64,000 nt of DNA from a bacterium HR40 (GTDB lineage Bacteria > Pseudomonadota > Alphaproteobacteria > Geminicoccales > Geminicoccaceae): assembly GCA_002898275.1 (NCBI GenBank), contig BEIQ01000004.1, forward strand, positions 62,001 through 126,000. Reading direction: 5' to 3'. A program made the translations under genes and the position numbers. Positions 1 through 12,018 of the stretch are shown piece after piece. Below the pieces are notes generated by a model. It saw only the letters and a list, made by a program, of their open reading frames with translations. It did not search any database and had not been told where the DNA came from. Position 1 is the first letter of the stretch. Each line of letters starts with the position of its first letter.

Positions 1-844
1 CGAGGCCGAGCTCGCCCGGCTTTTGCCCGAGCCCCACGGCCGCGAGGCGTCGCTCCTCGAGGCGATGCGCTGGGCGGTGCTAGGTGGCGGCAAGCGCTTC
101 CGGGCGTTCCTCGTCTGCGCCACGGGCGAGCTCTATGGTGCCGATGAGGCGGCCTGTCGGCGCGTGGGCGCTGCTGTCGAGTTGCTCCACGCCTATTCGC
201 TCGTGCACGACGATCTGCCGGCGATGGACGACGCCGAGCTGCGCCGCGGCCGGCCGACGGTGCACCGAGCGTTCGACGAGGCGACGGCGATCCTCGCCGG
301 GGACGCCCTGCAGGCGCTCGCCTTCGAGGTGCTGGCGCGGGAGGATTGGCCGGCAAGCGCGGAGGTGCGCATCGAGCTCGTGCGCGGGCTCGCCGAGGCC
401 GCCGGTTCTCGCGGCATGTGCGCGGGCCAGGCGATCGATCTCATTGCCGAGCGCGAGTCGCTCGATCTCGCCGAGACCGCTCGCCTGCAGCAGCTCAAGA
501 CCGGCGCGCTCGTCGCGTTCTCGGTCGACGCCGGAGCGCTCCTCGGTGCCGCCCCGCAAACGGAACGCATTCCGCTTCGCCGCTTCGCCCAAGCTCTCGG
601 GCTCGCCTTCCAGATCCGGGACGATATCCTCGACGCCACGTCCGATGTCGCCACCCTCGGCAAGGACGTGGGTCGCGACGCCGACGCGGGTAAGGCGACG
701 TTCGTCTCGCTGCTCGGTCTCGATGGTGCCCGGGCCGAGCTCCTGCGCCTCAAGCAGCAGGCGGCGACGATCCTGTCCGAGCTGCCGCGCGACACCGCCC
801 TGTTGCACGCCATTTTCGATTGGGTCACGATGCGGCAGACGTGA
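1..844 (+). CDS. ispA: Farnesyl diphosphate synthase, 5' end cut by window
   Basis: Short-chain trans-prenyltransferase making farnesyl diphosphate from DMAPP/GPP and IPP in the cytoplasm. The reading frame is open from the first bases of the window, so the N-terminus is missing. Visible motifs are GGGKRFR, the first aspartate-rich motif DDLPAMD in the region around base 210, and the second, DDILD, near base 630, in the order expected of IspA. A lysine-rich GKD/DAGK segment follows the second motif as in the family. It is followed after 25 bp by dxs on the same strand, the usual alphaproteobacterial pairing (often xseB-ispA-dxs), so the two probably form one isoprenoid-precursor operon. A geranyl or geranylgeranyl specificity cannot be excluded by sequence reading alone. 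Confidence 0.93.
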   Translation, partial: EAELARLLPEPHGREASLLEAMRWAVLGGGKRFRAFLVCATGELYGADEAACRRVGAAVELLHAYSLVHDDLPAMDDAELRRGRPTVHRAFDEATAILAGDALQALAFEVLAREDWPASAEVRIELVRGLAEAAGSRGMCAGQAIDLIAERESLDLAETARLQQLKTGALVAFSVDAGALLGAAPQTERIPLRRFAQALGLAFQIRDDILDATSDVATLGKDVGRDADAGKATFVSLLGLDGARAELLRLKQQAATILSELPRDTALLHAIFDWVTMRQT

Positions 845-869
845 CCGCTCGCATGTCCGCGGACCCGGG

Positions 870-2804
870 ATGATCGACACGCCCCTCCTCGACCGGATTC
901 ACGACCCAGAGGACCTGCGGCAGTTGCCGCGGGAATTGTTGCCCCAGCTCGCCGACGAGCTGCGGCGCGAGACGATCGATGCGGTCTCGGTCACGGGTGG
1001 TCATCTCGGTGCCGGCCTCGGGGTGGTAGAGCTGACGGTGGCCCTCCACTATGTCTTCGACACCCCGCGCGACCGCCTGGTCTGGGACGTCGGGCACCAG
1101 TCCTACCCCCATAAGATCCTGACCGGCCGGCGTGATCGCATCCGCACCTTGCGCCAGGCGGGCGGGCTTTCCGGTTTTACCCGTCGCAGCGAGAGCGTGT
1201 ACGATCCCTTCGGCGCCGGCCACAGCTCGACGTCGATCTCGGCCGGGCTCGGCATGGCGGTTGCCTCCCAGCTGCAGGGGCGGCCCCGTCACGTCATCTG
1301 TGTGATCGGCGACGGGGCGATGAGCGCTGGCATGGCCTACGAGGCCATGAACAATGCCGGCGCGATGAAGGCGCGGCTCATCGTCATCCTCAACGACAAT
1401 GACATGTCGATCGCTCCTGCGGTCGGGGCGATGAGCGCCTATCTGTCGCGGATCGTGTCGTCGGGGGCCTATCGCAGCTTCCGGCACATCGCCAAGCAAC
1501 TCGCCAGCCATTTTCCCAAGCGCCTGCGGCAGGCTGCCGAAAAGGCGGAAGAATACGCTCGCGGGCTCGCCACCGGCGGCACGCTCTTCGAAGAGCTCGG
1601 TTTCTACTATGTGGGGCCGATCGACGGGCACAATTTCGATCACCTCTTGCCGGTGCTCGAGAACGTCCGCGACATGCCCGAAGAGGGGCCGGTGCTCGTG
1701 CATGTGGTGACCCAGAAGGGCAAGGGCTACCCGCCGGCGGAGGCGGCCGAGGACAAGTATCACGGGGTGGCGAGTTTCGACGTCGTCACCGGCCGTCAGC
1801 ACAAGAAGACGGCGAACGCTCCGACCTGGACCCAGGTCTTCGCGGAGGCCTTGATCGACGAGGCGCGCCGTGACGCGCGCATCGTCGCGATCACCGCCGC
1901 CATGCCCTCCGGCACCGGCCTCAATTTGTTCGCCAAGGAGTTCCCGGAACGCTGCTTCGACGTCGGCATCGCCGAACAGCACGCGGTCACCTTCGCAGCG
2001 GGGCTAGCCTGCGAGGGCATGAAGCCTTTCTGCGCCATCTACTCGACGTTCCTGCAGCGGGCCTACGATCAGGTAGTCCACGACGTGGCGCTGCAGCGGC
2101 TGCCGGTGCGCTTCGCCATCGATCGAGCCGGTCTCGTCGGGGCCGACGGCCCCACCCATGCCGGCAGCTTCGACATCACCTTTCTCGGTTGCCTACCGGG
2201 TTTCGTCCTGATGGCGCCGGCGGACGAGGCCGAGCTCGTGCGGATGGTGGCGACGGCCGTAGCCATCGACGACCGCCCGTGTGCGTTCCGCTATCCGCGC
2301 GGCGAGGGTTTGGGCGTGCCCCTGCCGGTTCGTCCCGAACCCCTCGAAATCGGCCGCGGGCGGATCGTGCGCGAGGGCGGCCGGGTGGCGTTTCTGTCCT
2401 ACGGCGCGCGCCTCGAGGCCTGCCTGGAGGCGGCAAGCGAGCTCGAGGCGCGCGGCATACCGGTTACGGTCGCCGATGCCCGGTTCGCCAAACCGCTCGA
2501 CGAGGCGCTCATCTCGCAGCTCGCTCGCCACCATGAGCTGCTGGTGACCATCGAGGAAGGGGCGATCGGCGGCTTCGGCAGCCATGTCCAGCAGCTCTTG
2601 CTGGAGCGGGGTCTGCTGGACAGCGGACGGCTGCGGCTGCGCAGCATGGTGTTGCCGGACTGCTTCATCGAGCACGGCACGCCCTCGGGCCAATATGCCG
2701 AGGCCGGGCTGGATGCGGATGGCATCGTGCGCAAGGTGCTCGCTCTCCTCGAGCCGGAACGGCGCAGCATCGCGCTCGCACCTCCTCGCACGACCTCTCG
2801 TTGA
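870..2804 (+). CDS. dxs: 1-deoxy-D-xylulose-5-phosphate synthase
   Basis: Thiamine-diphosphate enzyme condensing pyruvate and glyceraldehyde-3-phosphate, the first step of the MEP isoprenoid pathway. The 644-aa product has the family's usual length. It shows the HQSYPHK and GHSS segments near the N-terminus, the TPP-binding GDGAMSAG motif near residue 147 with a downstream NDN, and the catalytic glutamate in GIAEQHA (about E369). The transketolase C-terminal domain follows. The ATG at 870 is chosen because the protein then begins just before the conserved PEDLR(Q/K)L segment. The open frame upstream of it is only the shadow of ispA. It ends 86 bp from the end of ftsZ, which points toward it, with a hairpin between them. 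Confidence 0.97.
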   Translation: MIDTPLLDRIHDPEDLRQLPRELLPQLADELRRETIDAVSVTGGHLGAGLGVVELTVALHYVFDTPRDRLVWDVGHQSYPHKILTGRRDRIRTLRQAGGLSGFTRRSESVYDPFGAGHSSTSISAGLGMAVASQLQGRPRHVICVIGDGAMSAGMAYEAMNNAGAMKARLIVILNDNDMSIAPAVGAMSAYLSRIVSSGAYRSFRHIAKQLASHFPKRLRQAAEKAEEYARGLATGGTLFEELGFYYVGPIDGHNFDHLLPVLENVRDMPEEGPVLVHVVTQKGKGYPPAEAAEDKYHGVASFDVVTGRQHKKTANAPTWTQVFAEALIDEARRDARIVAITAAMPSGTGLNLFAKEFPERCFDVGIAEQHAVTFAAGLACEGMKPFCAIYSTFLQRAYDQVVHDVALQRLPVRFAIDRAGLVGADGPTHAGSFDITFLGCLPGFVLMAPADEAELVRMVATAVAIDDRPCAFRYPRGEGLGVPLPVRPEPLEIGRGRIVREGGRVAFLSYGARLEACLEAASELEARGIPVTVADARFAKPLDEALISQLARHHELLVTIEEGAIGGFGSHVQQLLLERGLLDSGRLRLRSMVLPDCFIEHGTPSGQYAEAGLDADGIVRKVLALLEPERRSIALAPPRTTSR

Positions 2805-2830
2805 GCTGGGGAAGGAGGCCCTCGCGAGCG

Positions 2831-2860
2831 AAAGGGCGGCGGGGAAACCGCCGCCCTTTT
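2831..2860. terminator. Bidirectional intrinsic terminator between dxs and ftsZ
   Basis: A perfect 12-bp stem, AAAGGGCGGCGG (2831-2842) and CCGCCGCCCTTT (2848-2859), encloses a 5-nt loop. It is flanked by T-rich sequence after the stem on the plus strand and, because the stem begins with A residues, on the minus strand too. It lies exactly between two convergent gene ends, so it can stop both dxs and the long dcw transcript. Confidence 0.85.
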
Positions 2861-2890
2861 CGGTGAGCGTCAGGCCGAGATCCAGCGATC

Positions 2891-4342
2891 TCAGCTGTCG
2901 ACCCGCTCGCGCCGCAGGAAGGCGGGGATATCGCCGATCTCGTCGCGTTCGGAAGCCGGTGCCGCCTGCGTCCTCGCCTGAGGCGCCGGCTCGCTCGCGG
3001 CGGGTTGCGCCGGCTCGGGAGTGGGTTCCGGCTGACGTCCGCGCGCCAGACCGCGGAAGCGGTCGATCAGGTTGAACGGTCGGCTCTCGCTGCGCGGGAT
3101 CGGGCGATTGCTCGCAGCCGGCGTGCGCCGGGCGCTGGGACCGCTGCCGAGGCCAGCGAACTCCGGCGTGGCTGGCTTGTTGGCCGGGGCTTCGCGGCTT
3201 TCCGGCGAGGGGCGACGCAGCAAGGCCGAGGCTGGGGTCTCGCGCGGCGGGGTGGTGGCGCCGACCGGCGGGAAGGGTTGCGGCCGGTGCAGCTGGGGCT
3301 GGAAGCGGAAGGACCTGGGCGCCGCCGACTCGGCCGGCTCGGATCGGCTTTCTTCCTGTGCGGCGCGGCGGGCGGACGGCGCCTCGATGCCGGTGGCCAC
3401 CACCGACACCCGCATGCGGCCCTGCATCGACTCGTCGAAGGTGGAGCCGAAGATGATATTGGCGTCGGGATCGACCTCCTCGCGAATGCGGTTGGCGGCG
3501 GCATCGACCTCGAACAGGGTCATGTCGTATCCGCCGGTGATGTTGATGAGCACACCGCGGGCGCCCTTCATCGACACTTCGTCGAGGAGCGGGTTGGAGA
3601 TCGCTGCCTCGGCCGCCTCGATCGCCCGCCGCTCGCCTTCGGCTTCGCCGGTGCCCATCATGGCCTTTCCCATCTCGCTCATCACCGTGCGGATGTCGGC
3701 GAAATCGAGGTTGATGAGGCCCGGCATGACGATGAGGTCGGTGACCCCGCGCACCCCCATGTGCAGGACCTCATCCGCCATCTTGAAGGCGTCGGCGAAG
3801 GTGGTGCGCTCGTTGGCGAGCCGGAACAAATTCTGGTTGGGGATGACGATGAGCGTGTCGACATACTGCTGCAGCTCCTCGATCCCCGCCTCGGCGATTC
3901 GCATGCGGTGGGCGCCCTCGAAGTGGAAGGGCTTGGTCACCACGGCCACGGTGAGGATGCCCTGCTCCCGCACCGCACGGGCGATCACCGGTGCCGCACC
4001 GGTGCCGGTGCCGCCGCCCATGCCGGCGGTAATGAAAACCATGTGGCTGCCCTGCAGGTGATCGAGGATCTCGTCCAGCGATTCCTCGGCTGCGGCGCGG
4101 CCGATCTCGGGCCTCGCGCCAGCGCCGAGACCGTGGGTGATGTTGGCACCGAGCTGGACCTTGCGCTCGCACAGGCAGGTGGCGAGGACCTGGGCGTCGG
4201 TGTTGCAGACCAGGAAGTCGACACCCTCGAGATGGGCGAGGATCATGTTGTTGACGGCATTGCCGCCGGCCCCGCCGACCCCGACCACGGTGATTTTGGG
4301 CTTCATTTCGTGCGTGAGCGGCACACCGAGACTGATCGTCAT
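2891..4342 (-). CDS. ftsZ: Cell division protein FtsZ
   Basis: Tubulin-like GTPase that forms the Z-ring at the division site. The 483-aa product has the N-terminal [11 protein letters not shown] nucleotide-binding loop, the [10 protein letters not shown] tubulin signature near residue 108, and the NTD/NQNLFR region. It then has a long proline- and arginine-rich linker (about residues 320-465) and the conserved C-terminal peptide DIPAFLRRE that binds FtsA and other partners. The linker is longer than in Escherichia coli but normal for alphaproteobacteria. The first ATG is preferred over the internal one at residue 13 because AGGAGGAG precedes it. It is the last gene of the dcw run. The 110-bp gap to ftsA carries a small hairpin and could hold a separate promoter. 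Confidence 0.98.
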   Translation of the reverse strand: MTISLGVPLTHEMKPKITVVGVGGAGGNAVNNMILAHLEGVDFLVCNTDAQVLATCLCERKVQLGANITHGLGAGARPEIGRAAAEESLDEILDHLQGSHMVFITAGMGGGTGTGAAPVIARAVREQGILTVAVVTKPFHFEGAHRMRIAEAGIEELQQYVDTLIVIPNQNLFRLANERTTFADAFKMADEVLHMGVRGVTDLIVMPGLINLDFADIRTVMSEMGKAMMGTGEAEGERRAIEAAEAAISNPLLDEVSMKGARGVLINITGGYDMTLFEVDAAANRIREEVDPDANIIFGSTFDESMQGRMRVSVVATGIEAPSARRAAQEESRSEPAESAAPRSFRFQPQLHRPQPFPPVGATTPPRETPASALLRRPSPESREAPANKPATPEFAGLGSGPSARRTPAASNRPIPRSESRPFNLIDRFRGLARGRQPEPTPEPAQPAASEPAPQARTQAAPASERDEIGDIPAFLRRERVDS

Positions 4343-4362
4343 CTGCTTCTCCTCCTTCCTCG

Positions 4363-4381
4363 CGATCCGCTCTCCGGATCG
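4363..4381 (-). other. Hairpin in the ftsZ leader
   Basis: CGATCCG and CGGATCG form a perfect 7-bp stem with a 5-nt loop. On the minus strand it ends just before the AGGAAGGAGGAG ribosome-binding region of ftsZ. It could affect mRNA stability or translation of ftsZ. No T-tract follows, so it is not a terminator. No function is demonstrated. Confidence 0.4.
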
Positions 4382-4452
4382 TCCTCCGCTCCAACCGGCC
4401 TCGGGCAGAAGACCGGTTCGCGCTAGCTGGGGCCGCTGCCTGCGGCACCCCG

Positions 4453-5754
4453 TCAGAAGTTCTGCTCGAGCCAGCGCGCGAAACGCGCCAGCCATCCGCT
4501 TATGGCCGGCATTTCGCGCCCGTCCGACCAGCGTAGACCCTCGTCGTCGCCGGTGGCAAGCAGCAGCCCGCCACAGGCGGCAGCGCAGCATGGCTGATTC
4601 TCGATGCCGTCGCGGCCGTGCACCAGCATCGGCCGGCCGCGCCGGGCAGGAATGCCGAAGATCTCCTCGACCAGCTCCTCGATGCCATCGACCTGCGAGG
4701 CGCCGCCGGTGAGCACCACCGAGCGTGGCGGCCGACGGTCGAACATCTCCCAATTGGCGCGGATCTTGGCTTCGACCATCTCGAGGATCTCCTCGACCCG
4801 GGCGCGCACGATGCGGGTGAGTTTGGCCCGCGGCACTTCTCCTGTCGCCTGGTCGGCGTCCTCGCCGACGAGCGGCACTTCGAGGCGAGCATTGTCATCG
4901 CTGGCGCGCGGTTGCACACTGCCATAGAGGGTTTTGAGCCGCTCGGCGAACCGGCGGGTAGTGGAGAGACCATAGACCACGTCCGCGGTCACGTGCTCGC
5001 CGCCATAGGGGACGCGATCGAGATAGACGAGTCGGCCGTCGGCGAAATGAGCGATTCCTGTCTGGCCGCCACCCATGTCCAGCACCAGTACGCCGCGTTC
5101 CAGTTCGTCTTCGCTCGCACAGGCGAGACCCGAAGCATAGGGTGCGGCGACGATCTCCGCGACTCGCACGTGGCACCGTTCGAGGCAGCCGACGAGCGTG
5201 GCGAGCGCCTGGCTCTGCGTGGTGACCACAGTGGCGAGCAAGTCGAGCTCGCGGCCCTGCGAGCCGCGCGGATCGCGCAAGGGTCGGCTGTCGTCGACCC
5301 GCGCCTCGAGCGCGATGCAGTGCAGCGCTTCCCGTCCTGGCTCGAGCCCGATCGCCCGGGCCTCTCGCAGAGCCGCCTCGATCACCGTGTCGCGCACGAT
5401 CCCACCCTCGATGGGGCGGCGCACGCGCACGAAGCGCGCCACCGGTCCACCGGCTGAAGTCACGAGAAGCACGTCGCGGATCTGTTCCCCAGCCTGTTCC
5501 TCCGCCTCCTGGAGAGCCGCGGCGATCGAGGTCTCGGCCGCTGCGACATCGATCACTTCCCCGGCACGGAAGCCTTCCGCCGACTGATAGCCGCGACCGA
5601 GCAGCGTGAATCCGCGCGACGGCCGCGGTCGGGCAAAGAAGCAGGAGATCTTGGTCGTGCCGACATCGACGACCGCGACCGGCGTCGTCCGCACGCCGGC
5701 CAGCGGGACAGCGCGCCCGCGTCGCGCCGGGCGCTGCGCCAGCAGTGCCGTCAT
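4453..5754 (-). CDS. ftsA: Cell division protein FtsA
   Basis: Actin-like ATPase that tethers FtsZ filaments to the membrane. The 433-aa product has the SHS2/actin-fold landmarks: DVGTTKI phosphate-1 motif near residue 30, the [10 protein letters not shown] phosphate-2 motif, and the LTGGASQ adenosine motif. It ends in an amphipathic helix ([13 protein letters not shown]) expected to be the membrane-targeting sequence. The start chosen is the ATG that overlaps the ftsQ stop by 4 nt (ATGA). An upstream in-frame extension exists but lies inside ftsQ. It sits between ftsQ and ftsZ as in the canonical dcw order. Confidence 0.96.
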   Translation of the reverse strand: MTALLAQRPARRGRAVPLAGVRTTPVAVVDVGTTKISCFFARPRPSRGFTLLGRGYQSAEGFRAGEVIDVAAAETSIAAALQEAEEQAGEQIRDVLLVTSAGGPVARFVRVRRPIEGGIVRDTVIEAALREARAIGLEPGREALHCIALEARVDDSRPLRDPRGSQGRELDLLATVVTTQSQALATLVGCLERCHVRVAEIVAAPYASGLACASEDELERGVLVLDMGGGQTGIAHFADGRLVYLDRVPYGGEHVTADVVYGLSTTRRFAERLKTLYGSVQPRASDDNARLEVPLVGEDADQATGEVPRAKLTRIVRARVEEILEMVEAKIRANWEMFDRRPPRSVVLTGGASQVDGIEELVEEIFGIPARRGRPMLVHGRDGIENQPCCAAACGGLLLATGDDEGLRWSDGREMPAISGWLARFARWLEQNF

Positions 5755-6590
5755 GCCGCTTTCCCTCCGGAGCTCCCGTTCTCGGGTTGGCGCTTCATCG
5801 GCCGCACCACGATCCAATCCTCGGTCCGAAGATCGATCGCCTCGATCGCACGCTCGAGAATGCGATGGCTTTCCTGCTCGCGGGCGAGCCGGCGGAGCGC
5901 AGCCTCGGGTTGGTGGTCGGGTAAACGAATCTCGAGGCGGCTGTCGAGGAGCAAGTTCCAGCGACGACCGGCAACCAACGCGGCACCGGTCACGCGCGAG
6001 GCGATCGTCGGCTCGCGCGCGAGCAGGGCCGAGAGTTCCGAAAACCGCGCCGGAGCGCCGGAACCCGCGATCACGGGAAGATGCCGGAAAGCGCCAAGCT
6101 CGCCGACCGGGACGATCTCGCCGCTCGCGTCGATCAATCGGGGCCCCCGGTCGCTAAGCCAGATGGCAGCCGGCTCGTACTCTTCGAGCTCGACCAGGAT
6201 GGTCCCCGGCAGCAAACGACGGACGGACGCACGGCGAACCCAGGGCAGGTCGTGAAGCCGCTGGCGCACGGCATTCAGATCAACCGTGAGTATATATTCC
6301 GTTTCGAGCGATGCAAGCATACGGACAAGATCCGCGCGCTCCGTGCGCCTGCGTCCGACCGTCTCGACGCTGCGCACCCGCAGATCCAGGCTCCGCTCGA
6401 CCCATACCGCCAAGTCCTGGCGGAGACGGGCGAGCTCGGCGAACAGGCCGGCGCGCACGGTCAGCGCGAGGCCTGCGGCGAGGACTGTCGCGGCAGCGAG
6501 CGTGCCGGCTGCGATCAACAGGGGAGCGAGCCAGCGCGGCGGTGGCGGCCGGCGAACGATGCTCGCACGCAGGCGATTCAGCTGTCGCAT
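5751..6590 (-). CDS. ftsQ: Cell division protein FtsQ
   Basis: Bitopic divisome protein (FtsQ/DivIB) that recruits FtsL/FtsB. The 279-aa product has a short basic cytoplasmic tail, one membrane helix at about residues 20-45, and a POTRA-type domain starting near VRSVETVGRRRT. A beta domain follows with the conserved (D/E)LPWVRRASVRR and VELEEYEPAAIW segments. The ATG at 6590 is chosen because AGGAGG precedes it. It overlaps the ddl stop by 13 nt. A longer in-frame start inside ddl is unlikely. It is followed by ftsA with an ATGA overlap. Confidence 0.93.
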   Translation of the reverse strand: MRQLNRLRASIVRRPPPPRWLAPLLIAAGTLAAATVLAAGLALTVRAGLFAELARLRQDLAVWVERSLDLRVRSVETVGRRRTERADLVRMLASLETEYILTVDLNAVRQRLHDLPWVRRASVRRLLPGTILVELEEYEPAAIWLSDRGPRLIDASGEIVPVGELGAFRHLPVIAGSGAPARFSELSALLAREPTIASRVTGAALVAGRRWNLLLDSRLEIRLPDHQPEAALRRLAREQESHRILERAIEAIDLRTEDWIVVRPMKRQPENGSSGGKAA

Positions 6591-7486
6591 CGAGCCTCCT
6601 CGACGAGCCGCACCACGAGATCCTCGAACGCAATGCCGCAATAGGCAGCTTGCTCCGGCAACAGCGACATCGGCGTCATGCCCGGCTGGGTGTTGAGCTC
6701 GAGGATGAACAGCCCTTCTTCGCCGAGCCGGTCGTCCCAGCGGAAATCGGCCCGGCTCACACCGCGACAGCCGAGAGCACGATGCGCGGTTTCCGACCAG
6801 GCGAGGACGAGCCGTTCGATGGCCGAGGGAAGGGGTGCCGGTAGGATGTGTTCGGCGACCCCCGGGGTGTATTTCGCCCGATAGTCGTAGAAGCCTTCGC
6901 GCGGCGCGATCTCGGTCACCGCCAGGGCACGATCGCCGAGGACCGCACAGGTGAGTTCGCGGCCGGCGATATAGCGTTCGACCAGGATCTCGGCGGCTGG
7001 ATCGAGATCGTTGCGCGCGCGCAGCTCCTCGAGGTGGGGATCGCGGACGATCACCACCCCCACGCTCGAGCCCTCGGCGGGCGGTTTCACCACGAAGGGG
7101 ACCGGAAAGGGCGGCTCTTCGAGCAGCTGAACGAGTCGCATCACCCTTCCTTCCGGCACCCGGAGTCCCGCCCGCTCGAAGAGCGCGCGGGCCGTCGGCT
7201 TGTGCATGGCTATGGCCGAGGCGAGCACGCCCGAGTGGGTGTACGGCAGACCCATGAGGTCGAGCAGTCCCTGGACCCGGCCATCCTCGCCATAGCGTCC
7301 GTGCAGGGCGTTGAACACGACGTCGGGGCGCACCTCGGCGAGTCGCACGGCGAGGTCGCGGCCGGCATCGATGCGGGTGACCCGAAAGCCGCGGCGTTCG
7401 AGAGCACGGGCACAGGCCTCGCCGCTGATGAGCGAGACTTCGCGCTCGGCGGACATGCCGCCCATGAGAACCGCCACATGGGTCAC
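6578..7486 (-). CDS. ddl: D-alanine--D-alanine ligase
   Basis: ATP-grasp ligase joining two D-alanines for the peptidoglycan stem peptide. The 302-aa product opens with VAVLMGGMSAEREVSLISG, typical of Ddl. It has the AMHK...ERAGLRVPEG region, the VKPPAEGSSVGV nucleotide-binding strand, and the LELNTQPGMTPMSL metal-binding and omega-loop region at the end. The start is a GTG overlapping the murB stop as GTGA, giving the expected N-terminus. Part of the dcw run. Confidence 0.96.
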   Translation of the reverse strand: MTHVAVLMGGMSAEREVSLISGEACARALERRGFRVTRIDAGRDLAVRLAEVRPDVVFNALHGRYGEDGRVQGLLDLMGLPYTHSGVLASAIAMHKPTARALFERAGLRVPEGRVMRLVQLLEEPPFPVPFVVKPPAEGSSVGVVIVRDPHLEELRARNDLDPAAEILVERYIAGRELTCAVLGDRALAVTEIAPREGFYDYRAKYTPGVAEHILPAPLPSAIERLVLAWSETAHRALGCRGVSRADFRWDDRLGEEGLFILELNTQPGMTPMSLLPEQAAYCGIAFEDLVVRLVEEARCDS

Positions 7487-8396
7487 GGCATCACCTCTGC
7501 CGCCGCGGCTCGGCCGACGCGGTGGATTTCCCATTCGAGCAGGATCCCTGTACGGGCCAAGACCCGCCGGCGCACCTCTTCGCCCAGCTCCTCGATCTCG
7601 GCTGCCGTGGCGCCTCCGGTGTTGACCAGGAAGTTGCAGTGCTTCTCCGAGACCATGGCGCGTCCGTGGCGGAGCCCGCGGCAGCCCGCCGCGTCGATGA
7701 GTTGCCAGGCTCGCTGTCCCGGGGGATTCTTGAAGGTGCTGCCACCGGTCGCTACCCGCAGCGGCTGCGACGCCTCGCGCTCGGCGCGGATCGTTTCCAT
7801 TCGCGCGCGAATGCGGTGGGGATCGCCGGGGGCGAGGGCGAAGGCCGCCCGCAGCACGATGGCGTCGGCAGGCAGCGCGCTCCCGCGATAGGTCAATCCG
7901 AGCTCGTCGCGGGAGAGGTGGGCGAACGAGCCGTCCCGCCAGAGGACCTCCGCCCACAGCAAGCGATCGCCGGTCTCGCCGCCGAAGGCACCGGCATTCA
8001 TGCGTACCGCCCCGCCGATGGTGCCGGGAATGCCGATCATGAACTCGAGTCCCGAGAGACCGGCCCGCAGCGCGGCACGGGCGACGTTCTGGTCGAGAGC
8101 GCCGGCACCCGCCACCACCGTCGTCCCCTCGACGGCGATCGCGGCGAGCGCTCCAGCCAGTCGCACCACGAGGCCATCGATGCCGCCGTCGCGCACGAGC
8201 AGGTTGGAGGCCACGCCCACAGGCAGGACGGGGATCGCGGGATCGAGGCGGGAAAGCAGGGTTTGCAGGTCCTCGCGATCGGCCGGCTGGAAGAACAGGC
8301 GGGCCGGCCCACCCGCCCGCAACCAGGTGAGCGGTGCCAGCACGACATCCTCGCGCAGCGAACCGCGCACCGGCGGCAGGCCGAGAGGCCGCGCAC

Positions 8397-8400
<4 letters not shown>
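7483..8400 (-). CDS. murB: UDP-N-acetylenolpyruvoylglucosamine reductase
   Basis: FAD-dependent reductase converting UDP-GlcNAc-enolpyruvate to UDP-MurNAc. The 305-aa product shows the [19 protein letters not shown]-binding segment, [16 protein letters not shown](R)MNAGA, the catalytic-region YRGS (type I MurB tyrosine), and the C-terminal GSTFKNP and [10 protein letters not shown] motifs. The GTG start overlaps the murC stop (GTGA). The much longer open frame upstream is a shadow of murC. Confidence 0.96.
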
Positions 8401-9820
<1,420 letters not shown>

Positions 9821-9824
<4 letters not shown>

Positions 9825-10909
9825 GGCGAAGCCTCCGCCGGCAAGAGGGAGACGAGGATTCGCGCAATGTGCAGCGCCGCATCCGGCCGGGCGAGGGCGA
9901 GGGCTTTCTGCCGCATCGCCTCGCGGCGTTCGGGATGGCCGAGAAGGGCGGCCATTTCGGACGCGAGTCGCTGGGAGGTGAGCTCGGCTTCCGAGAGGCA
10001 GATGGCGGCACCGGCGCGGGCGAGGCGCAGGGCGTTGGCGGTCTGGTGATCGTCAGCGGCAAAGGGGTAGGGGATGAGGATCGAGGGCCGGCCGGTCGCC
10101 AGCAGCTCGGCCAGGGTCGAGGCTCCTGCCCGCGCCACCACGAGATCGGCGCAGGCGAGGCGTCGCGCGAGGTCGTCGAAGAACGGCCGCACCTCCAACT
10201 CCGCGAGCCCACAATGCGCGAGCCCCGCTGCCACCGTCGCGCACTGCTCGGCCCGCACCTGCATCCAGAGGACGAGCTGGCGGCGCATTCCTTCCGGCAA
10301 ATCCGCGACCGCGGCTGGCACCAGCTCGCCCAAGCGTCGCGCCCCTTGACTTCCGCCGATCACCAGCAGCCGTAGCCGTCCGTGGGCCGGTGGTGGGCTG
10401 AACTCGCCGAGAAAGTCCGGCCGTACCGGATTGCCGGTCACCATCGACCGCGCCCGCAGGCTCGGCGGTACCCCCTCGGTGTCCGCGAACGTGAGCAGCA
10501 GCCATCGGGCGAAGCGGGCGGCGATCCGGTTCGCCCGCCCCAGCACCGCGTTCTGCTCGTGCACCACGAGGGGAATGCCACGCATGCGGGCCGCGAGCGC
10601 CGCCGGAAAAGAAGCGTAGCCGCCAAAGGCGGCAGCTGCGGCCGGCTGCAGCTCGCCATAGAGCCGGTACGCCCGCAAGGCGCCGCGCACCAGGGCAGCC
10701 AGAGCAAAAAGGCGCCGGCGCAAGGGCCCTGACGGGCTGGCCGACGGCAACTCGAAGACCGCGTTTTCACCTGCGAGCCAGTGCAACCCTCGTGCATCGG
10801 AGGTGAGCACGACCGCGTGACCGAGGGCGCGGAGGGTGCGGGCGACCGCGAGGGCAGGGAAGACATGGCCTCCGGTGCCGCCGGTGGCGATGGCAATCGG
10901 TCCGCTCAT
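9821..10909 (-). CDS. murG: UDP-GlcNAc:lipid I N-acetylglucosaminyltransferase
   Basis: Peripheral membrane GT28 enzyme converting lipid I to lipid II. The 362-aa product has the N-terminal [14 protein letters not shown] loop and the [13 protein letters not shown] segment. It also has the [12 protein letters not shown] motif, the second G-loop [10 protein letters not shown], and the [10 protein letters not shown]...[10 protein letters not shown] donor-binding region. It starts at an ATG overlapping the ftsW stop (ATGA). Confidence 0.97.
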
Positions 10910-12018
10910 GTCGCCATCTCCAGACGTGCGCCGCGACGGGTGAGCGCGAGCAGCATGCCGGCGCCGAGGGCGAGGGCGAGGAGCGAGGAGCCGCCGTAGC
11001 TGAGAAAGGGCAGCGTCATACCCTTGGTCGGGAGCACCGCCAGATTGACCCCCATGTTGACGAGAGCCTGCAAGGCGAACTGGGCGACGAGCCCGGTGCC
11101 GGCGAGCAGCACGAACCGGTCCTCGGAGGCGTGCAGGCGCGAAAGACCCCGCAGGACGAGCAGCGCGAACAGCAGCAGCACGAGCAGGCAGGCGAGAATG
11201 CCGAACTCTTCGGCCATGGTGGCGAAGACGAAATCGGCATGGGCTTCGGGCAGGTGATATTTGACGACCCCCTGTCCGGGCCCGACACCGAGAAGGCCGC
11301 CGTTCGCGATCGCGCGCAGCGCGGCTTCCACCTGATAGGGGGTGAGGTCGGGGTCGAGGAAAGCGTCGACCCGCTGCCGCACATGGTCGAAGAGGTGATA
11401 CGCTCCCCAGCCTCCGGCCACGCCGATCGCTCCGCCAGCGAAGAGCACGAGCCACGGCAGACCGGCGACGAACAACTGGGTCGAGAGCACCGCCGCGACG
11501 AGAAAGGTCATGCCGAGATCCGGCTGGATCACGAGCAGGCCGATGACCGGCGCGACCAAGCCGAGCGCCTGCGGCAGGCCGGACAGACCGGGCCGACGGG
11601 CGAGCATGTACCCGACGACCACTGCGAGCGCCGGCTTCACGAATTCGCTCGGCTGGACGAGGACGCCCCCGATCGGCAGCCAGCGCGTGGCCCCCTTGAT
11701 TTCCGGTCCGGCCAGCGGGGTGACGACGAGGAGCGCTCCGAAGACTCCCAGCATCGCTGTGGCAAGCCGCAACACCCCGCGCGGGGCGAGCAGCGAGGTG
11801 CCGAGGAGCAGAAGGAGCGCCGGCAGCAGAAACAGCCCGTGTTTGACCACGAACTGCGTCTCCGGCAGAGCGAGCCGGCGCGCCACCGGCGGGCTCGAGG
11901 CGAGGACCAGCACGAAGCCGAAGACGGCCAGTCCGACGAAACCCGCGAGCAGGAAGCGATCCAAGGTCCACCACCAGGTGGACAGCACGCCGCGATCGGA
12001 GCGCGAGAACAGGCTCAT
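10906..12018 (-). CDS. ftsW: Lipid II polymerase FtsW (SEDS family)
   Basis: SEDS-family peptidoglycan glycosyltransferase of the divisome, working with FtsI. The 370-aa product has about ten hydrophobic segments. It shows the SEDS landmarks GATRWLPIGG...QPSEFVKPA, a conserved aspartate-containing extracellular loop (DPDLTPYQ), GGLLGVGPGQG, HADFVFA..AEEFG and the C-terminal LPFLSYGGSSLLA. The start is the ATG overlapping the murD stop. Position between murD and murG supports FtsW rather than RodA. Confidence 0.96.
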   Translation of the reverse strand: MSLFSRSDRGVLSTWWWTLDRFLLAGFVGLAVFGFVLVLASSPPVARRLALPETQFVVKHGLFLLPALLLLLGTSLLAPRGVLRLATAMLGVFGALLVVTPLAGPEIKGATRWLPIGGVLVQPSEFVKPALAVVVGYMLARRPGLSGLPQALGLVAPVIGLLVIQPDLGMTFLVAAVLSTQLFVAGLPWLVLFAGGAIGVAGGWGAYHLFDHVRQRVDAFLDPDLTPYQVEAALRAIANGGLLGVGPGQGVVKYHLPEAHADFVFATMAEEFGILACLLVLLLFALLVLRGLSRLHASEDRFVLLAGTGLVAQFALQALVNMGVNLAVLPTKGMTLPFLSYGGSSLLALALGAGMLLALTRRGARLEMAT